Shown here: positions 7,216 through 16,285 of the stretch, piece by piece
How positions within the stretch are numbered: the stretch's first letter is position 1
Layout: every line of letters begins with the position of its first letter
NCBI GenBank assembly: GCA_902471875.1
Contig: CABRLN010000002.1
Span: 53,205-117,204 of the forward strand
Direction: 5' to 3'
DNA length: 64,000 bases
DNA from: an uncultured Clostridium sp.
GTDB taxonomy: Bacteria; Bacillota; Clostridia; Oscillospirales; Acutalibacteraceae
The notes under the pieces: model-generated
The model's database searches: none
What the model saw: the letters and a program-made list of their open reading frames with translations, nothing else
What the model was told of the DNA's origin: nothing
Program-made: the position numbers and the translations under genes

Positions 7216-8640
7216 ATGAAATTGCTAAAATCCGTTAAAAAAGCTATTAATGAAAAAAACAAAAAAGCTCTAATTATTATGTTTACAACCTTTGCAGTAG
7301 TTGTTGCATCTTTTACCGCTGGTGCCGTATATGTAGGAACCGAGCTGACTAAAGGAAATTCAGCATATATGCTTTCAAAAAAAGAAAGTCCAACCACACT
7401 GCTTGTTGAAAAAACATCGTCAACTGAGAAATTAACAGATGAAACTGATAAAGATGCAACCGAGCCTGCGGTGAACTATACCATTAAACTAGCAAAAACA
7501 AAAGCAGCAATAAGCACAGGAGATACATATTCGGTTGAATTAGCCGATGGTATGGACAAAAGTAAATATAACCTTACATGGAGCAGTGACAACAAAGCTG
7601 TAGCTACAGTTGATAGGAACGGTAATATAACAGGAATTGCAGACGGAAAAGCTAATATAACATGTACATCACTTAAAGATAATGCTAATGCTGTGCTTCA
7701 GGTTACAGTATCAACTCCCGTTTATCCTGACGGTATTACTCTTGATAAAGATACCTACACATTAACCTCTGTAGGTGAGTTGTTAAAGCTTAATGCTACT
7801 CTTACACCAAAGGATGACGTAACTGAAACCAAGCTTAAATGGTCATCATCAGACAAAAGTGTTGCTACAGTTAAAAATGGCGTGGTTACGGCAGTTGCTG
7901 AGGGTGTAACTACTATTTCCTGTACAACTGCCAATGATATTACTGCTGAATGTGTAGTTACAGTAAAAAATATTATTAAAACCGAAGAAATTTATATAGA
8001 CTATATTGCATATGATTTTGATGGACCTCAAACAGAATCTGTTAAGCTAACGGCGTATGTTTATCCTGAAAATGCAACTAATCGTCAGGTTATTTGGCAC
8101 AGTACAAACGAAAATATTGCCCATGTAGATGACGATGGCAACGTAACAATAGTGGGTGATGGTGAATGTGAAGTTATAGCGACAACATCAGACGGTACAT
8201 ATTTATCAGCCGAATGTAAAATAACAGCTCAAAATACAATGGCGGTTGTTACACACCAGGCAGGTACAAATGTGTATGTACCGGTAAACCCTGTTGTAGC
8301 AAACACTGTGCTTGAAGAGGCATTAAGATATGTAGGTAAAATTCCATACGTTTGGGGTGGTACAGACCTTGCAACAGGTGTTGACTGCTCTGGATTTATA
8401 TGTGCAGTTTATCAGCGTTTTGGCATTAACTTATGGGGAGTTCGTACAGACCTATATCTTGCCGGAACAGAGGTAGCATCAATAGAAGAAGCAAAAGCAG
8501 GCGATATACTTTGTTATCCTGGTCATGTAGCTATATATGATGGAAACGGCGGTCGTGTGCACGCTTATGATACCGGTTATATGATAATGCACGACACTAA
8601 CATTGGCGGTTATTATACCATAAGAAGAATTATTCAATAA
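7216..8640 (+). CDS. Secreted Ig-like (Big_2) NlpC/P60 peptidase
   Basis: Cell-wall endopeptidase or amidase, 474 aa, exported. A hydrophobic stretch near residues 20-40 acts as signal or anchor. Three bacterial Ig-like Big_2 domains follow (roughly 85-165, 168-250 and 253-340), each with the W(S/H)S..N..VATV..G core. The C-terminal NlpC/P60 domain (about 365-474) has the catalytic Cys in GVDCSGFICAVYQ, His in PGHVAIYDG and a third polar residue, His, in GGRVHAYD. The Big_2 domains probably hold it in the wall matrix. Start 7216 is chosen by GGAG eight bases upstream; an earlier ATG at 7195 lacks one. Confidence 0.9.
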   Translation: MKLLKSVKKAINEKNKKALIIMFTTFAVVVASFTAGAVYVGTELTKGNSAYMLSKKESPTTLLVEKTSSTEKLTDETDKDATEPAVNYTIKLAKTKAAISTGDTYSVELADGMDKSKYNLTWSSDNKAVATVDRNGNITGIADGKANITCTSLKDNANAVLQVTVSTPVYPDGITLDKDTYTLTSVGELLKLNATLTPKDDVTETKLKWSSSDKSVATVKNGVVTAVAEGVTTISCTTANDITAECVVTVKNIIKTEEIYIDYIAYDFDGPQTESVKLTAYVYPENATNRQVIWHSTNENIAHVDDDGNVTIVGDGECEVIATTSDGTYLSAECKITAQNTMAVVTHQAGTNVYVPVNPVVANTVLEEALRYVGKIPYVWGGTDLATGVDCSGFICAVYQRFGINLWGVRTDLYLAGTEVASIEEAKAGDILCYPGHVAIYDGNGGRVHAYDTGYMIMHDTNIGGYYTIRRIIQ

Positions 8641-8675
8641 AAGGTATAAAATAATAATACTAACAAAATAAATTA

Positions 8676-8701
8676 CCACCACAGATTTTAAACTGTGGTG
8701 G
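8676..8701 (+). terminator. Terminator after the NlpC/P60 gene
   Basis: CCACCACAG / CTGTGGTGG, nine paired bases around an 8-base loop, followed by AGTTTTGTT. Confidence 0.85.
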
Positions 8702-8728
8702 AGTTTTGTTGTCTGTAAGGAGGAAAAA

Positions 8729-9679
8729 ATGAATAAAAAAATATTTTCAGCAATTTTTATATTGCTAATTGTAGTTACTGCTGTTTTTACAGGCTGTAGC
8801 AGTGCTGAAGAAAACAATGGGAAAATTAATATAGTGTCAACTATTTTTCCACAGTATGACTTTGCAAGAAATATCACTGGTGATAAAGCAAATCTTACCA
8901 TGTTAATTCCACCTGGAGGAGAATCACACACATATGAACCAACGCCGCAGGATATAATAAGCATTGAAAATGCAGACGTGTTTATATATATTGGCGGTGA
9001 AAGTGATGCTTGGGTTGATACTATACTAAGCTCTGTTAATACTGAAAAAACTCAAGTTGTAAAACTGATAGACTGTGTTGACACTGTTAAAGAAGAAATT
9101 ATAGAGGGAATGGAAGTACATGAAGAAAACGAGGAAGATGATGATAATGCAGAAATTGATGAGCATATCTGGACATCTCCTAAAAATGCCATAAAAATGG
9201 TAACCACCATTAATCAAGCTATATGTAAAGCAGACGTAAACAACAGCGATTATTATAATAAGAATACAGATGATTATATAAAAAAGCTTAATAATCTTGA
9301 TGCTAAATTTAAAGAAACAGTTGAAGGCGGAAAAAGAAAAGAGCTGATATTCGGCGACCGTTTTCCTTTAAGATATTTTACAGAGGAATACGGCTTAAAA
9401 TATTATGCAGCTTTTCCCGGATGTTCGTCAGAAACCGAACCAAGTGCTTCTACTATCGCATTTTTAACTGATAAGGTAAAAGAAGATAATATACCTGTTG
9501 TGCTTAAAATTGAGCTTAGCAGTTCATCGGTTGCAGACACAATTGCAAACGAAACGAATGCAAAGGTGCTTACTTTTTATTCATGCCACAATCTTTCCAA
9601 AAATCAATTTGACAATGGCGAAGATTATATTTCAATGATGAAAGAAAATATAGACACTTTAAAAACAGCACTTAATTAA
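8729..9679 (+). CDS. Metal ABC transporter substrate-binding lipoprotein (ZnuA/AdcA-like)
   Basis: Extracellular lipoprotein that captures a divalent metal, probably zinc (or manganese), for an ABC importer; 316 aa. The signal peptide ends in a lipobox FTGC (Cys near 23). Metal-site segments of the ZnuA family are GGESHTYEPTPQD near 72, DEHIWTSPKNA near 145 and ETEPS near 235. The third usual His is replaced in FGDRFPLRYF, a form I recall from clostridial relatives. The loop that is His-rich in ZnuA is here acidic (VHEENEEDDDNAEIDEH). No ZnuB permease or ZnuC ATPase lies next to it, so it must use a partner elsewhere. A strong AAGGAGG precedes the ATG. Confidence 0.88.
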   Translation: MNKKIFSAIFILLIVVTAVFTGCSSAEENNGKINIVSTIFPQYDFARNITGDKANLTMLIPPGGESHTYEPTPQDIISIENADVFIYIGGESDAWVDTILSSVNTEKTQVVKLIDCVDTVKEEIIEGMEVHEENEEDDDNAEIDEHIWTSPKNAIKMVTTINQAICKADVNNSDYYNKNTDDYIKKLNNLDAKFKETVEGGKRKELIFGDRFPLRYFTEEYGLKYYAAFPGCSSETEPSASTIAFLTDKVKEDNIPVVLKIELSSSSVADTIANETNAKVLTFYSCHNLSKNQFDNGEDYISMMKENIDTLKTALN

Positions 9680-9734
9680 TGATAAAAATATATGATTTGG
9701 GTATTTTTAAATTAAATCAACTCTTACTATTAGA

Positions 9735-9776
9735 AAACCGCCTTAATGCAATTTTTTAACTGCATTAAGGCGGTTT
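9735..9776 (+). terminator. Terminator after the metal-binding lipoprotein
   Basis: A 16-bp perfect stem: AAACCGCCTTAATGCA pairs with TGCATTAAGGCGGTTT around a 10-base loop, followed by CGTTTTAG. It can also serve the minus-strand EamA gene that ends at 9849. Confidence 0.9.
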
Positions 9777-9848
9777 CGTTTTAGTATTTAATTTTCTTTC
9801 TATAATAAAAGATGCATTAATAATGTTATTAAACGAATCATAATTTAT

Positions 9849-10781
9849 TTAAGTTTTAGATTTTCTTTTGTTAATTATATATACTCCGGCTACAACTAAT
9901 AAAATAGCTGCAACATATTTTAAATAGAATGGTTCACCTAATATTACACAAGAAAGTATAGCACCAAACACGGGTATAAGTGAATTAAATATTGCAATTT
10001 CTCCAACAGGGTTACAGCTTATCAGTTTATTGTACAGTGAAAATCCTATTGAAGAAACAAGCACCAAAAGAATTAATATTACAATTCCTTCTACAGTAAT
10101 ATGTGTTATTCTACCGCCCATTATAACTCCCATAATAATCATGACGGCACCTCCTAAAGCAAGGCTTATGCCTGTAGCAACTAGTGAATCAATCTTTTTA
10201 GTTACAATTCTTGTCAATACGCCGCCAAAGGCTGAGCACAACGCACTCATAAATAACATTCCATCTCCCAAAAAGGTAAAAGTACCTCCGGATGTTTCAC
10301 CAAAGCTAATATTAATTATAATAATTCCTGAAAGTCCTAAAATACAGCCTATTGTCTTTTGGGCAGTCATATGTTCATCTTTAAATATTATACAAGCAAG
10401 TATTATTAAGAAAAATGTGCTTAGCGAATCAATAATTGAAGATCTTGAGCCTGAAAGGTTCGATAAACCAACATAGAAGAAAAAATAATGTAAAGATGTA
10501 TTTACAACAGAATACAGACATAACCAACCAATATTGTTCTTACCGCTGATTTTAAAGCTTTTTCTGCCGGCTTTTGCAATAATTAGTGTAATTAATCCCG
10601 CAATAAAAAATCTAATGCCTGCAAAAAGTGTTTTAGCACCTGTGTCATCACCTGCAATATCAAAAGCATTAAGTCCCAGCTTAATTAAAGGAAAAGCAAA
10701 AGCCCAAGTTAATGCTGACAACGTTGCAAATAAAACAACAAAGGGCTTTTGCTGAAATATACTTAATTTTCTATTATCCAT
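9849..10781 (-). CDS. EamA (DMT superfamily) transporter
   Basis: A 310-aa membrane protein with ten predicted helices in two EamA repeats (about 12-145 and 160-300). The second half carries the typical GEP-type C-terminal hairpin CVILGEPFYLKYVAAILLVVAGVYII. Members export or exchange metabolites such as amino acids or purines; the substrate is not readable. The start is put at 10781 because AGGTGAG precedes it and because the longer open frame would run through the hairpin at 10804-10841. Confidence 0.88.
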   Translation of the reverse strand: MDNRKLSIFQQKPFVVLFATLSALTWAFAFPLIKLGLNAFDIAGDDTGAKTLFAGIRFFIAGLITLIIAKAGRKSFKISGKNNIGWLCLYSVVNTSLHYFFFYVGLSNLSGSRSSIIDSLSTFFLIILACIIFKDEHMTAQKTIGCILGLSGIIIINISFGETSGGTFTFLGDGMLFMSALCSAFGGVLTRIVTKKIDSLVATGISLALGGAVMIIMGVIMGGRITHITVEGIVILILLVLVSSIGFSLYNKLISCNPVGEIAIFNSLIPVFGAILSCVILGEPFYLKYVAAILLVVAGVYIINKRKSKT

Positions 10782-10803
10782 TTTCTCACCTATAAATATA
10801 TAA

Positions 10804-10841
10804 AAGGTGAACAAACAAATATATGTGTGCTTGTTCACCTT
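10804..10841 (-). terminator. Terminator between ECF S-component and EamA gene
   Basis: AAGGTGAACAA and TTGTTCACCTT pair (11 bp) around 16 bases. Read on the minus strand it is followed by TTATATATTT. It lies directly after the S-component stop. Confidence 0.78.
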
Positions 10842-10856
10842 AAGATTTATTCCTTG

Positions 10857-11396
10857 TTAGTGTGTATCTCCAACAAGCTTATTAGCCTGGTTAAAAAGCT
10901 TAGTTCTATCCATTACAACATAAACAATAGTTGATGCTATACAGCCGAATACACCTTGCACAGCATTACCAAATATGTCTGCTAAAGCTCCTGCTGTATC
11001 ATAAATGAAAATTTCAAAGACAAAGTATCCGCCAATCATAACAAGCTCTGCAACAACAGCAGCTAAAATCGTAAATGAAAGCTGTACCCCAAAGGATTTA
11101 TTTCTTGCAGTTTTTGTTACAAAATAAACTACAACGGCCATAACAGCTTTTATAACAAAGGTTGCAGGCACATATATACCATAACCCAAAAGCAAGTCAG
11201 ATAAACCTGCACCAATGCCTGATGCCAAGGCACCGTAAATCGGACCCAGCATATAACCGGCAATAATTACAAAGCAATCTCCTAGGTTTGCAAAACCTCC
11301 CGTAGGCAAAGGTATTGCAATAAGTGCAGTTGAAACACAAATAAGAGCAGCCATTAATCCTGTAAACACAATTTTCATTAAATTTTTATTTTGCAT
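10857..11396 (-). CDS. ECF transporter S-component, vitamin type
   Basis: Substrate-binding membrane subunit of an energy-coupling-factor importer, 179 aa with about five to six helices. TGLMAALICVSTALIAIPLPTG at the start and the following NLGDCFVIIAGYMLGPIYGALASGIGAGLSDLLLGY are typical of the S-component group whose members carry riboflavin, pantothenate, thiamin precursors or similar vitamins. The AxxxA motif region that docks to EcfT is near the N-terminus. No EcfA or EcfT is present here, so it would use a shared energising module. No vitamin riboswitch was recognised upstream; a strong sigma-A promoter is. Confidence 0.85.
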   Translation of the reverse strand: MQNKNLMKIVFTGLMAALICVSTALIAIPLPTGGFANLGDCFVIIAGYMLGPIYGALASGIGAGLSDLLLGYGIYVPATFVIKAVMAVVVYFVTKTARNKSFGVQLSFTILAAVVAELVMIGGYFVFEIFIYDTAGALADIFGNAVQGVFGCIASTIVYVVMDRTKLFNQANKLVGDTH

Positions 11397-11468
11397 AATT
11401 TTTACTCCGTTTTAAATTTTCTACTTTGAATATGTTTTAAAGCTTTTTAATAATATCTGACTATAAAT

Positions 11469-11497
11469 ATTATATTTCTTTGTTAATAATTTGTCAA
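11469..11497 (-). promoter_or_regulatory. Consensus sigma-A promoter of the ECF S-component gene
   Basis: Minus strand TTGACA (11492-11497), 17-base spacer, TATAAT (11469-11474): a perfect match in both boxes, about 75 bases before the start codon. Confidence 0.8.
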
Positions 11498-11612
11498 CAT
11501 TTAACTTTTTTTATTAATAGAATGGGGTAGAGGAGAGCAGATTTTGCTTCTGCTATTATTGTTTTTGGAATTTATATTTGTTATAATTATTATAGATAAG
11601 GAAGTGACAGAT

Positions 11613-13001
11613 ATGGCGTCAAAAGTCAAAAGTGTTTATGTTTGTACAGAATGCGGATGGGAATCGTCAAAATGGGTCGGCAAATGCCAAGGCTGTAACC
11701 AATGGAATACCATGCAGGAAGAAATTAAAAACACTGCAAAATCTTCTGTTTTTGCAGCAAAAGCAGAAAGAGTGCATTCTTCTTATACCGCTCCAATTTC
11801 TATGAAAGCAATTGACACTGCTAATGAAGAAAGGTATATAACCGGTTTAAAAGAATTCGACCGTGTATTGGGCGGCGGTATAGTAAAAGGTTCGTTGGTA
11901 CTTTTAGGCGGGGACCCGGGTATTGGTAAGTCAACTATTTTATTGCAGGTTTGCAACCTTCTTGGCAATGAACTCAAAATATTATATGTGTCGGGTGAAG
12001 AATCAAAAAGGCAGATAAAGCTAAGAGCAGACCGTTTAGGTGTTGACTGTGACAATTTATTTGTTATAACAGAAACAGATGTGGAAATTGTGTCACAGAT
12101 AATTCAAAGCGAAAAACCTGACTTGGTGATGATTGATTCAATACAGACAATGAATTTTACCGAGCTTTCATCTTCTCCGGGTAGTGTTACACAAGTAAGA
12201 GAATGTACTAATATTTTAATGAGAGCAGCCAAAGCTTTAGAAATACCTATAATGATAGTTGGGCACGTTAATAAAGATGGTGCAATTGCAGGACCAAAGG
12301 TTTTAGAGCATATTGTTGACGCCGTGCTGCATTTTGAAGGTGACAAGCAAATGTCCTACAGAATTTTGCGTGCAGTAAAAAACCGTTACGGCTCAACAAA
12401 TGAAATTGGTGTATTTCAAATGACTAATGATGGCTTAAGCGAGGTCGAAAATCCTTCTATGATGTTGCTTTCAGGCAGACCTAAAAATGTTTCAGGCACT
12501 TGCGTCGCCTGTGCAATGGAGGGTACACGTCCTATTTTAGCAGAAATACAGGGCTTAGTAACAAACTCAGGCTACGGAAATCCACGCAGAATGTCAACAG
12601 GCTTTGATTATAACCGAATGAGCCTTATTTTAGCTGTACTTGAAAAGAGGGCAGGGTATTTCTTTTCAAGTGCAGACACATATATAAATGTTGTTGGCGG
12701 ATTACGATTAGATGAGCCTGCTGTAGATTTGGCAGTAGCAATGTCACTTATAAGCAGTTTAAAAGATGTAGCCATACTTGAAAATGCACTTGCTTTTGGG
12801 GAAATTGGCTTAGCCGGCGAAATAAGAGGCGTTTCGCAGGCACAGGCAAGAATTTCAGAATCAGCAAGACTTGGCTTTACAAAAATTATTCTTCCGTACC
12901 AAAACTTGAAAAATATAAAAAGAAACGAATTGCCGCAAGATATTCAACTGGTTGGAGTGAGAAATATAAGAGAAGCTTTTGCAGAAATGGTAAAGGCATA
13001 A
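11613..13001 (+). CDS. radA: DNA repair protein RadA
   Basis: RecA-like, DnaB-type ATPase that extends recombination intermediates during homologous repair and transformation; 462 aa. The N-terminal zinc finger CTEC...CQGC lies near residues 11-30, Walker A GDPGIGKST near 98, Walker B LVMIDSIQTM near 173 and the RadA-specific KNRYGSTNEIGVF near 255. A Lon-protease-like C-terminal domain (about 290-450) lacks protease function. Start 11613 follows AAGGAAG; the longer open frame upstream is a hydrophobic, non-conserved extension. It stands alone here, although in many Firmicutes radA neighbours disA or clpC. Confidence 0.95.
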   Translation: MASKVKSVYVCTECGWESSKWVGKCQGCNQWNTMQEEIKNTAKSSVFAAKAERVHSSYTAPISMKAIDTANEERYITGLKEFDRVLGGGIVKGSLVLLGGDPGIGKSTILLQVCNLLGNELKILYVSGEESKRQIKLRADRLGVDCDNLFVITETDVEIVSQIIQSEKPDLVMIDSIQTMNFTELSSSPGSVTQVRECTNILMRAAKALEIPIMIVGHVNKDGAIAGPKVLEHIVDAVLHFEGDKQMSYRILRAVKNRYGSTNEIGVFQMTNDGLSEVENPSMMLLSGRPKNVSGTCVACAMEGTRPILAEIQGLVTNSGYGNPRRMSTGFDYNRMSLILAVLEKRAGYFFSSADTYINVVGGLRLDEPAVDLAVAMSLISSLKDVAILENALAFGEIGLAGEIRGVSQAQARISESARLGFTKIILPYQNLKNIKRNELPQDIQLVGVRNIREAFAEMVKA

Positions 13002-13002
13002 T

Positions 13003-13044
13003 AAAAAAAGTTACAGTATTTCTATAAAAACTGTAACTTTTTTT
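13003..13044 (+). terminator. Terminator after radA
   Basis: AAAAAAAGTTACAGT pairs with ACTGTAACTTTTTTT around 12 bases. Being symmetric in A and T tracts it can also stop the converging recombinase gene. Confidence 0.93.
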
Positions 13045-13115
13045 ATTTGAGATATTTTAATACAATACAAGGACTAAAATCACTTTCAGTATATTATAAT
13101 TATTATTTGTTTGTT

Positions 13116-14111
13116 TTAGTCATTAGATTTTTGGTTTTTACGAATTTTTACACTAGAAAGAGGATTTGAATTTGCAGCATTTTCCATTTGCTTGTCTGAA
13201 AGATGTGTATAAATTTCAGTGGTACCTAAATTTTCGTGTCCTAAAATATCCTGTAAAACCCGTATATCAACATTTCCATGTTGGTACATTAGCGTTGCGG
13301 CAGTATGTCTTAGCTTATGTACAGAATAGCCTGCACCATCAAGACCAATTTTTTTAAGATATTTATTTACCATAGCCTGTACAGTTTTAGGGCTTATTCG
13401 TTTGTATTGTTTGCTTAAAAAAAGTGCATTTCTGTCTTTAACACCTTCAACAGGTCTAACTTTTTTATAGTCATTAATAGCATTGATGCAGGCATCATTA
13501 AGATAAATAATTCTTTGTTTATTACCTTTACCTGTAACAATAAGCTGTTTTTTGCCCTTAAAACTGTTCATGTTAAGCGAGGTAAGTTCAGATAAACGTA
13601 AACCACAGTTTAAAAATAGCGTTAAGATACAATAATCACGTTCCTTATAAGGACCTTCAACAGCATTTAAAAGTTCTAAACTTTCTTCAAGAGTAAGATA
13701 TTTAGGAAGCTTTTTGGGCACCTTTGGAGTTTCAAGATTTTTAGTAGGATCATCACTTAATTTTAAACTTTTTTGAGTGTGAAAATTAAAGAATGTTTTT
13801 AACGTTGATGATTTTCTGGCTCTTGTTTTTGCACTGTTATTACGTTTTGTTATGCTAAAGTTCATAAATTCGTAAATGTCTGTAATAGTAACTGAGCGCA
13901 CAAGTTCTATATCAATGTCTTTAATAGAAATATTAGAAAATTCAACATCATCACCAACAAGCCCACGTCTTATTTTTAAAAATCTAAAGAACGTGCGCAA
14001 GTCTAAAAAATATTCATTTATTGTATTTTGAGATTTGTTTTTTACAGTACCCAAATAAACTAAAAATTCACTTATAATATCAGGTACTTCGTTATAATTA
14101 ATATTACTCAT
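13116..14111 (-). CDS. Tyrosine recombinase, XerC/XerD type
   Basis: Site-specific recombinase of about 331 aa, the usual Xer size. The N-terminal SAM-like core-binding domain is about 8-115. The C-terminal catalytic domain shows all active residues: Arg in NCGLRLSELTSL, Lys in KGNKQRIIYL, HKLRHTAAT (His-x-x-Arg), His in LGHENLGTTEIYTHLS and the Tyr nucleophile in the same segment. Whether it resolves chromosome dimers or is an orphan integrase cannot be settled; no phage or plasmid gene is near. The ATG at 14111 is chosen over a GTG two codons earlier. A 28-bp dif-like palindrome lies 48 bases upstream. Confidence 0.9.
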   Translation of the reverse strand: MSNINYNEVPDIISEFLVYLGTVKNKSQNTINEYFLDLRTFFRFLKIRRGLVGDDVEFSNISIKDIDIELVRSVTITDIYEFMNFSITKRNNSAKTRARKSSTLKTFFNFHTQKSLKLSDDPTKNLETPKVPKKLPKYLTLEESLELLNAVEGPYKERDYCILTLFLNCGLRLSELTSLNMNSFKGKKQLIVTGKGNKQRIIYLNDACINAINDYKKVRPVEGVKDRNALFLSKQYKRISPKTVQAMVNKYLKKIGLDGAGYSVHKLRHTAATLMYQHGNVDIRVLQDILGHENLGTTEIYTHLSDKQMENAANSNPLSSVKIRKNQKSND

Positions 14112-14122
14112 AACCACCAGTG

Positions 14123-14233
14123 AGTAGTGATTATATCTATGTAAAATAGATAGCCTTAATTATACAAAATGAATATTTTGTATAATTAGAGTAGAGGCTT
14201 TAAATGTTTATTTACCCCAGATTAATCACTACT
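14123..14233. repeat. Dif-like palindrome inside a wider inverted repeat
   Basis: The inner perfect palindrome has 14-bp arms, TAATTATACAAAAT (14157-14170) and ATTTTGTATAATTA (14175-14188). Its centre reads as an 11-6-11 Xer site: ATTATACAAAA, TGAATA, TTTTGTATAAT (14159-14186). Outer 11-bp arms AGTAGTGATTA (14123-14133) and TAATCACTACT (14223-14233) enclose it. Neither side has a T tract, so it is not an ordinary terminator. It sits between the recombinase start and the end of the DUF6873 gene. Confidence 0.7.
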
Positions 14234-14283
14234 TTTTATTCCTTAATTATTTTTTATAATTATAATTTAATCTATTTAATCAG

Positions 14284-15075
14284 TCAAGCTGTTGTGTTTC
14301 GTGTGTTGGAATTGTAGTTGCTTTCTTGTGTAACTGGAATTATACTGCCAATATCTAGCAATGGTTTGTTACTAAGTTCTAATATATTAATTCTATAATT
14401 ATGTAAGAAAGCTTTTATTTTTTTATAATCCGGATGCTCAGAAATCTTTCCTGTAAACGCAAGTGTATCATGGCTCAGTTTGCCACAGCACCCACCAATA
14501 AATCCATAATTATAATTCGGCAACACAATATATCCCGGTTGAATTTTCAAAACGTCAAAACCATATTTTTTACAAGTATAAAAAATTCCATTGTCAGAAG
14601 TAATAATTGCATTATCATTAACAATGGCTATTGAACATTTAGTGTATCCTTGATTAACATTTATTATTCTAAAATTTTGTTTTTTACAGTACTTTAAAAC
14701 ATTTCTTTCAGTATATTTAATATTGCAAATTATATCGTTATTAAGTATAACATGATTAAATAATATATTTCTGGGATACTTTGGATTTAAAGTTTTATTA
14801 GTGGTATTAATTTTTATACCTATATTTGTTAATTTTTTAACAAATATAGTATTATAAGCATTACCCGAATTGCTAATATATATTTTCCCCTTGTTATAAT
14901 ATATACATTGCATATCAGCATGATAACGCTCAGGATACGGCAAAAAGATGTTGGGAGTTGTTGCAACAGCATTAACTCCCACAGTATTTAATTCGTCAAT
15001 AACATATTTATATTCGCCTGAAATAATAACAGTATTAACTTTTTTAGATGGCAAATTAGGATTGCAAAACTCCAT
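14284..15075 (-). CDS. DUF6873 family protein (GME/pentein-like fold)
   Basis: A 263-aa cytoplasmic protein with no signal peptide. I recognise it by the C-terminal block FIGGCCGKLSHDTLAFTG, then HPDYKKIKAFL and ILELSNKPLLDIGSIIPV, which define DUF6873, a clostridial family assigned to the guanidino-group-modifying (pentein) fold. The Cys pair in GGCCG is a candidate active site, but no reaction is known. AAGGGAAG precedes the ATG. It lies 16 bases downstream of the FtsX-type permease and so probably shares that operon. Any functional link to the permease is unproven. Confidence 0.82.
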   Translation of the reverse strand: MEFCNPNLPSKKVNTVIISGEYKYVIDELNTVGVNAVATTPNIFLPYPERYHADMQCIYYNKGKIYISNSGNAYNTIFVKKLTNIGIKINTTNKTLNPKYPRNILFNHVILNNDIICNIKYTERNVLKYCKKQNFRIINVNQGYTKCSIAIVNDNAIITSDNGIFYTCKKYGFDVLKIQPGYIVLPNYNYGFIGGCCGKLSHDTLAFTGKISEHPDYKKIKAFLHNYRINILELSNKPLLDIGSIIPVTQESNYNSNTRNTTA

Positions 15076-15091
15076 TATATTCTTCCCTTCT

Positions 15092-16285
15092 TCACAGTGC
15101 TCTTAATGTTTCTGCCGGTTTTAGTTTAGCTGCCTTTAGCGCAGGATAAACCCCAAAAATAACTCCTGATAAAATAGAAAATACACAGGTTATTATTATG
15201 GTGTATAGGTCAACTGATATTGTCATTGCAAACAATCGACCAGCAAAAAAAACAAGTGAAAAAGATATTGCGACGCCAACAATACATCCTATTACAGAAA
15301 GCATTAATGCTTCGCTTAAAAACTCTCTGACTATAATAAATTTATTTGCACCTATAGCTTTTTTTATGCCTATTTCTCGTTTTCTTTCACCTACTGACAC
15401 CAACATTACAGTCATAATACTTAATCCTGCCACAACTAATGATACAGCTCCTACAGCAGATAAAATAGCTGTTACAATATTTAAAATTTTAGTCAAAGAC
15501 TCTTTTTGTTTTGCAAGATTTGTTACAGTATAGCTTTCATTGTCAGCACCATTAGTTATCATAAGTTTTTTTTCAATATTCGTAGCCAAAGCTGACAAAT
15601 CGGCATTGGGTATTGCTTTGGTTATAATTTGGTTATAATTTGTTATACCCGTTAAATATTGCATAGTTGTATATGGTATATAAATAAAATTAGGCACATA
15701 ATTCCCCATTGCAGACTGCAACAAACCACTGCCTGTTTTTATTACACCAACAATTTTAAATTGTTCTGTATTTCCTTGTAATGTAAGTGATATGCTGTGA
15801 CCTACTACATTGTCCTTACCAAACATTTTTTGAGCAAAGGTTTGATCTACCATACATATAGTAGAATTATTGCTGATATCGTTTTTATTAATTTCTCTGC
15901 CGTACATTAATTGAAGAGATACTATATCTTTGGCATTGCTGTCAATACCCCAAACAATTGAATTTTCACTTTTTCCAAAGCCTGAAACAGCTTTGGAGTT
16001 TTCCACAAATACAGGAGTAGCACTTTTTATACCCGTTGTTTCTTTGACTATTTTTAATTCGTCAGAAGTTAGAGGTGTATCATTTTTTTGTACAGCTACC
16101 GTTAGCCCTCCCATACCAAGACTGTCAAGTTCGTTATTAACAGCAAGTGTTCCAAAAGAACCTATACTATTTATAATTATAACAGAACAAACACCAATAG
16201 CAACCCCCAAAACAGTAAGAAAGCTTCGTCCTTTTTTTCTAAACAGATTTTTAATTGGATACACAAGTATTTCTTCAATCATCAT
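15092..16285 (-). CDS. FtsX/MacB-type ABC transporter permease
   Basis: Membrane subunit of a type VII (MacB-like) ABC system, 397 aa. The N-terminal helix (about 22-45, KGRSFLTVLGVAIGVCSVIIINSIGSFG) is followed by a MacB periplasmic-type core domain (about 50-240). Three helices near 270-390 end with the typical PALKAAKLKPAETLRAL. Such systems work as mechanotransmitters or exporters of peptides, lipids or antibiotics. The start overlaps the end of the adaptor gene; a second ATG three bases in is equally possible. The expected ATP-binding subunit is not adjacent on either side. Confidence 0.9.
   Translation of the reverse strand: MMIEEILVYPIKNLFRKKGRSFLTVLGVAIGVCSVIIINSIGSFGTLAVNNELDSLGMGGLTVAVQKNDTPLTSDELKIVKETTGIKSATPVFVENSKAVSGFGKSENSIVWGIDSNAKDIVSLQLMYGREINKNDISNNSTICMVDQTFAQKMFGKDNVVGHSISLTLQGNTEQFKIVGVIKTGSGLLQSAMGNYVPNFIYIPYTTMQYLTGITNYNQIITKAIPNADLSALATNIEKKLMITNGADNESYTVTNLAKQKESLTKILNIVTAILSAVGAVSLVVAGLSIMTVMLVSVGERKREIGIKKAIGANKFIIVREFLSEALMLSVIGCIVGVAISFSLVFFAGRLFAMTISVDLYTIIITCVFSILSGVIFGVYPALKAAKLKPAETLRAL

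Noticed and set aside
11397..11612. Vitamin riboswitch before the ECF S-component gene
   Set aside because: Only a consensus promoter and A/T-rich sequence; no conserved riboswitch core could be found.
13116..14111. Recombinase as evidence of a prophage or integrative element
   Set aside because: No phage, plasmid or conjugation gene and no attachment-site pair nearby; surrounding genes are core.
14123..14233. Miniature transposable element
   Set aside because: Outer inverted arms exist, but no target-site duplication and no second copy in the window; the dif-like reading fits the neighbour gene better.
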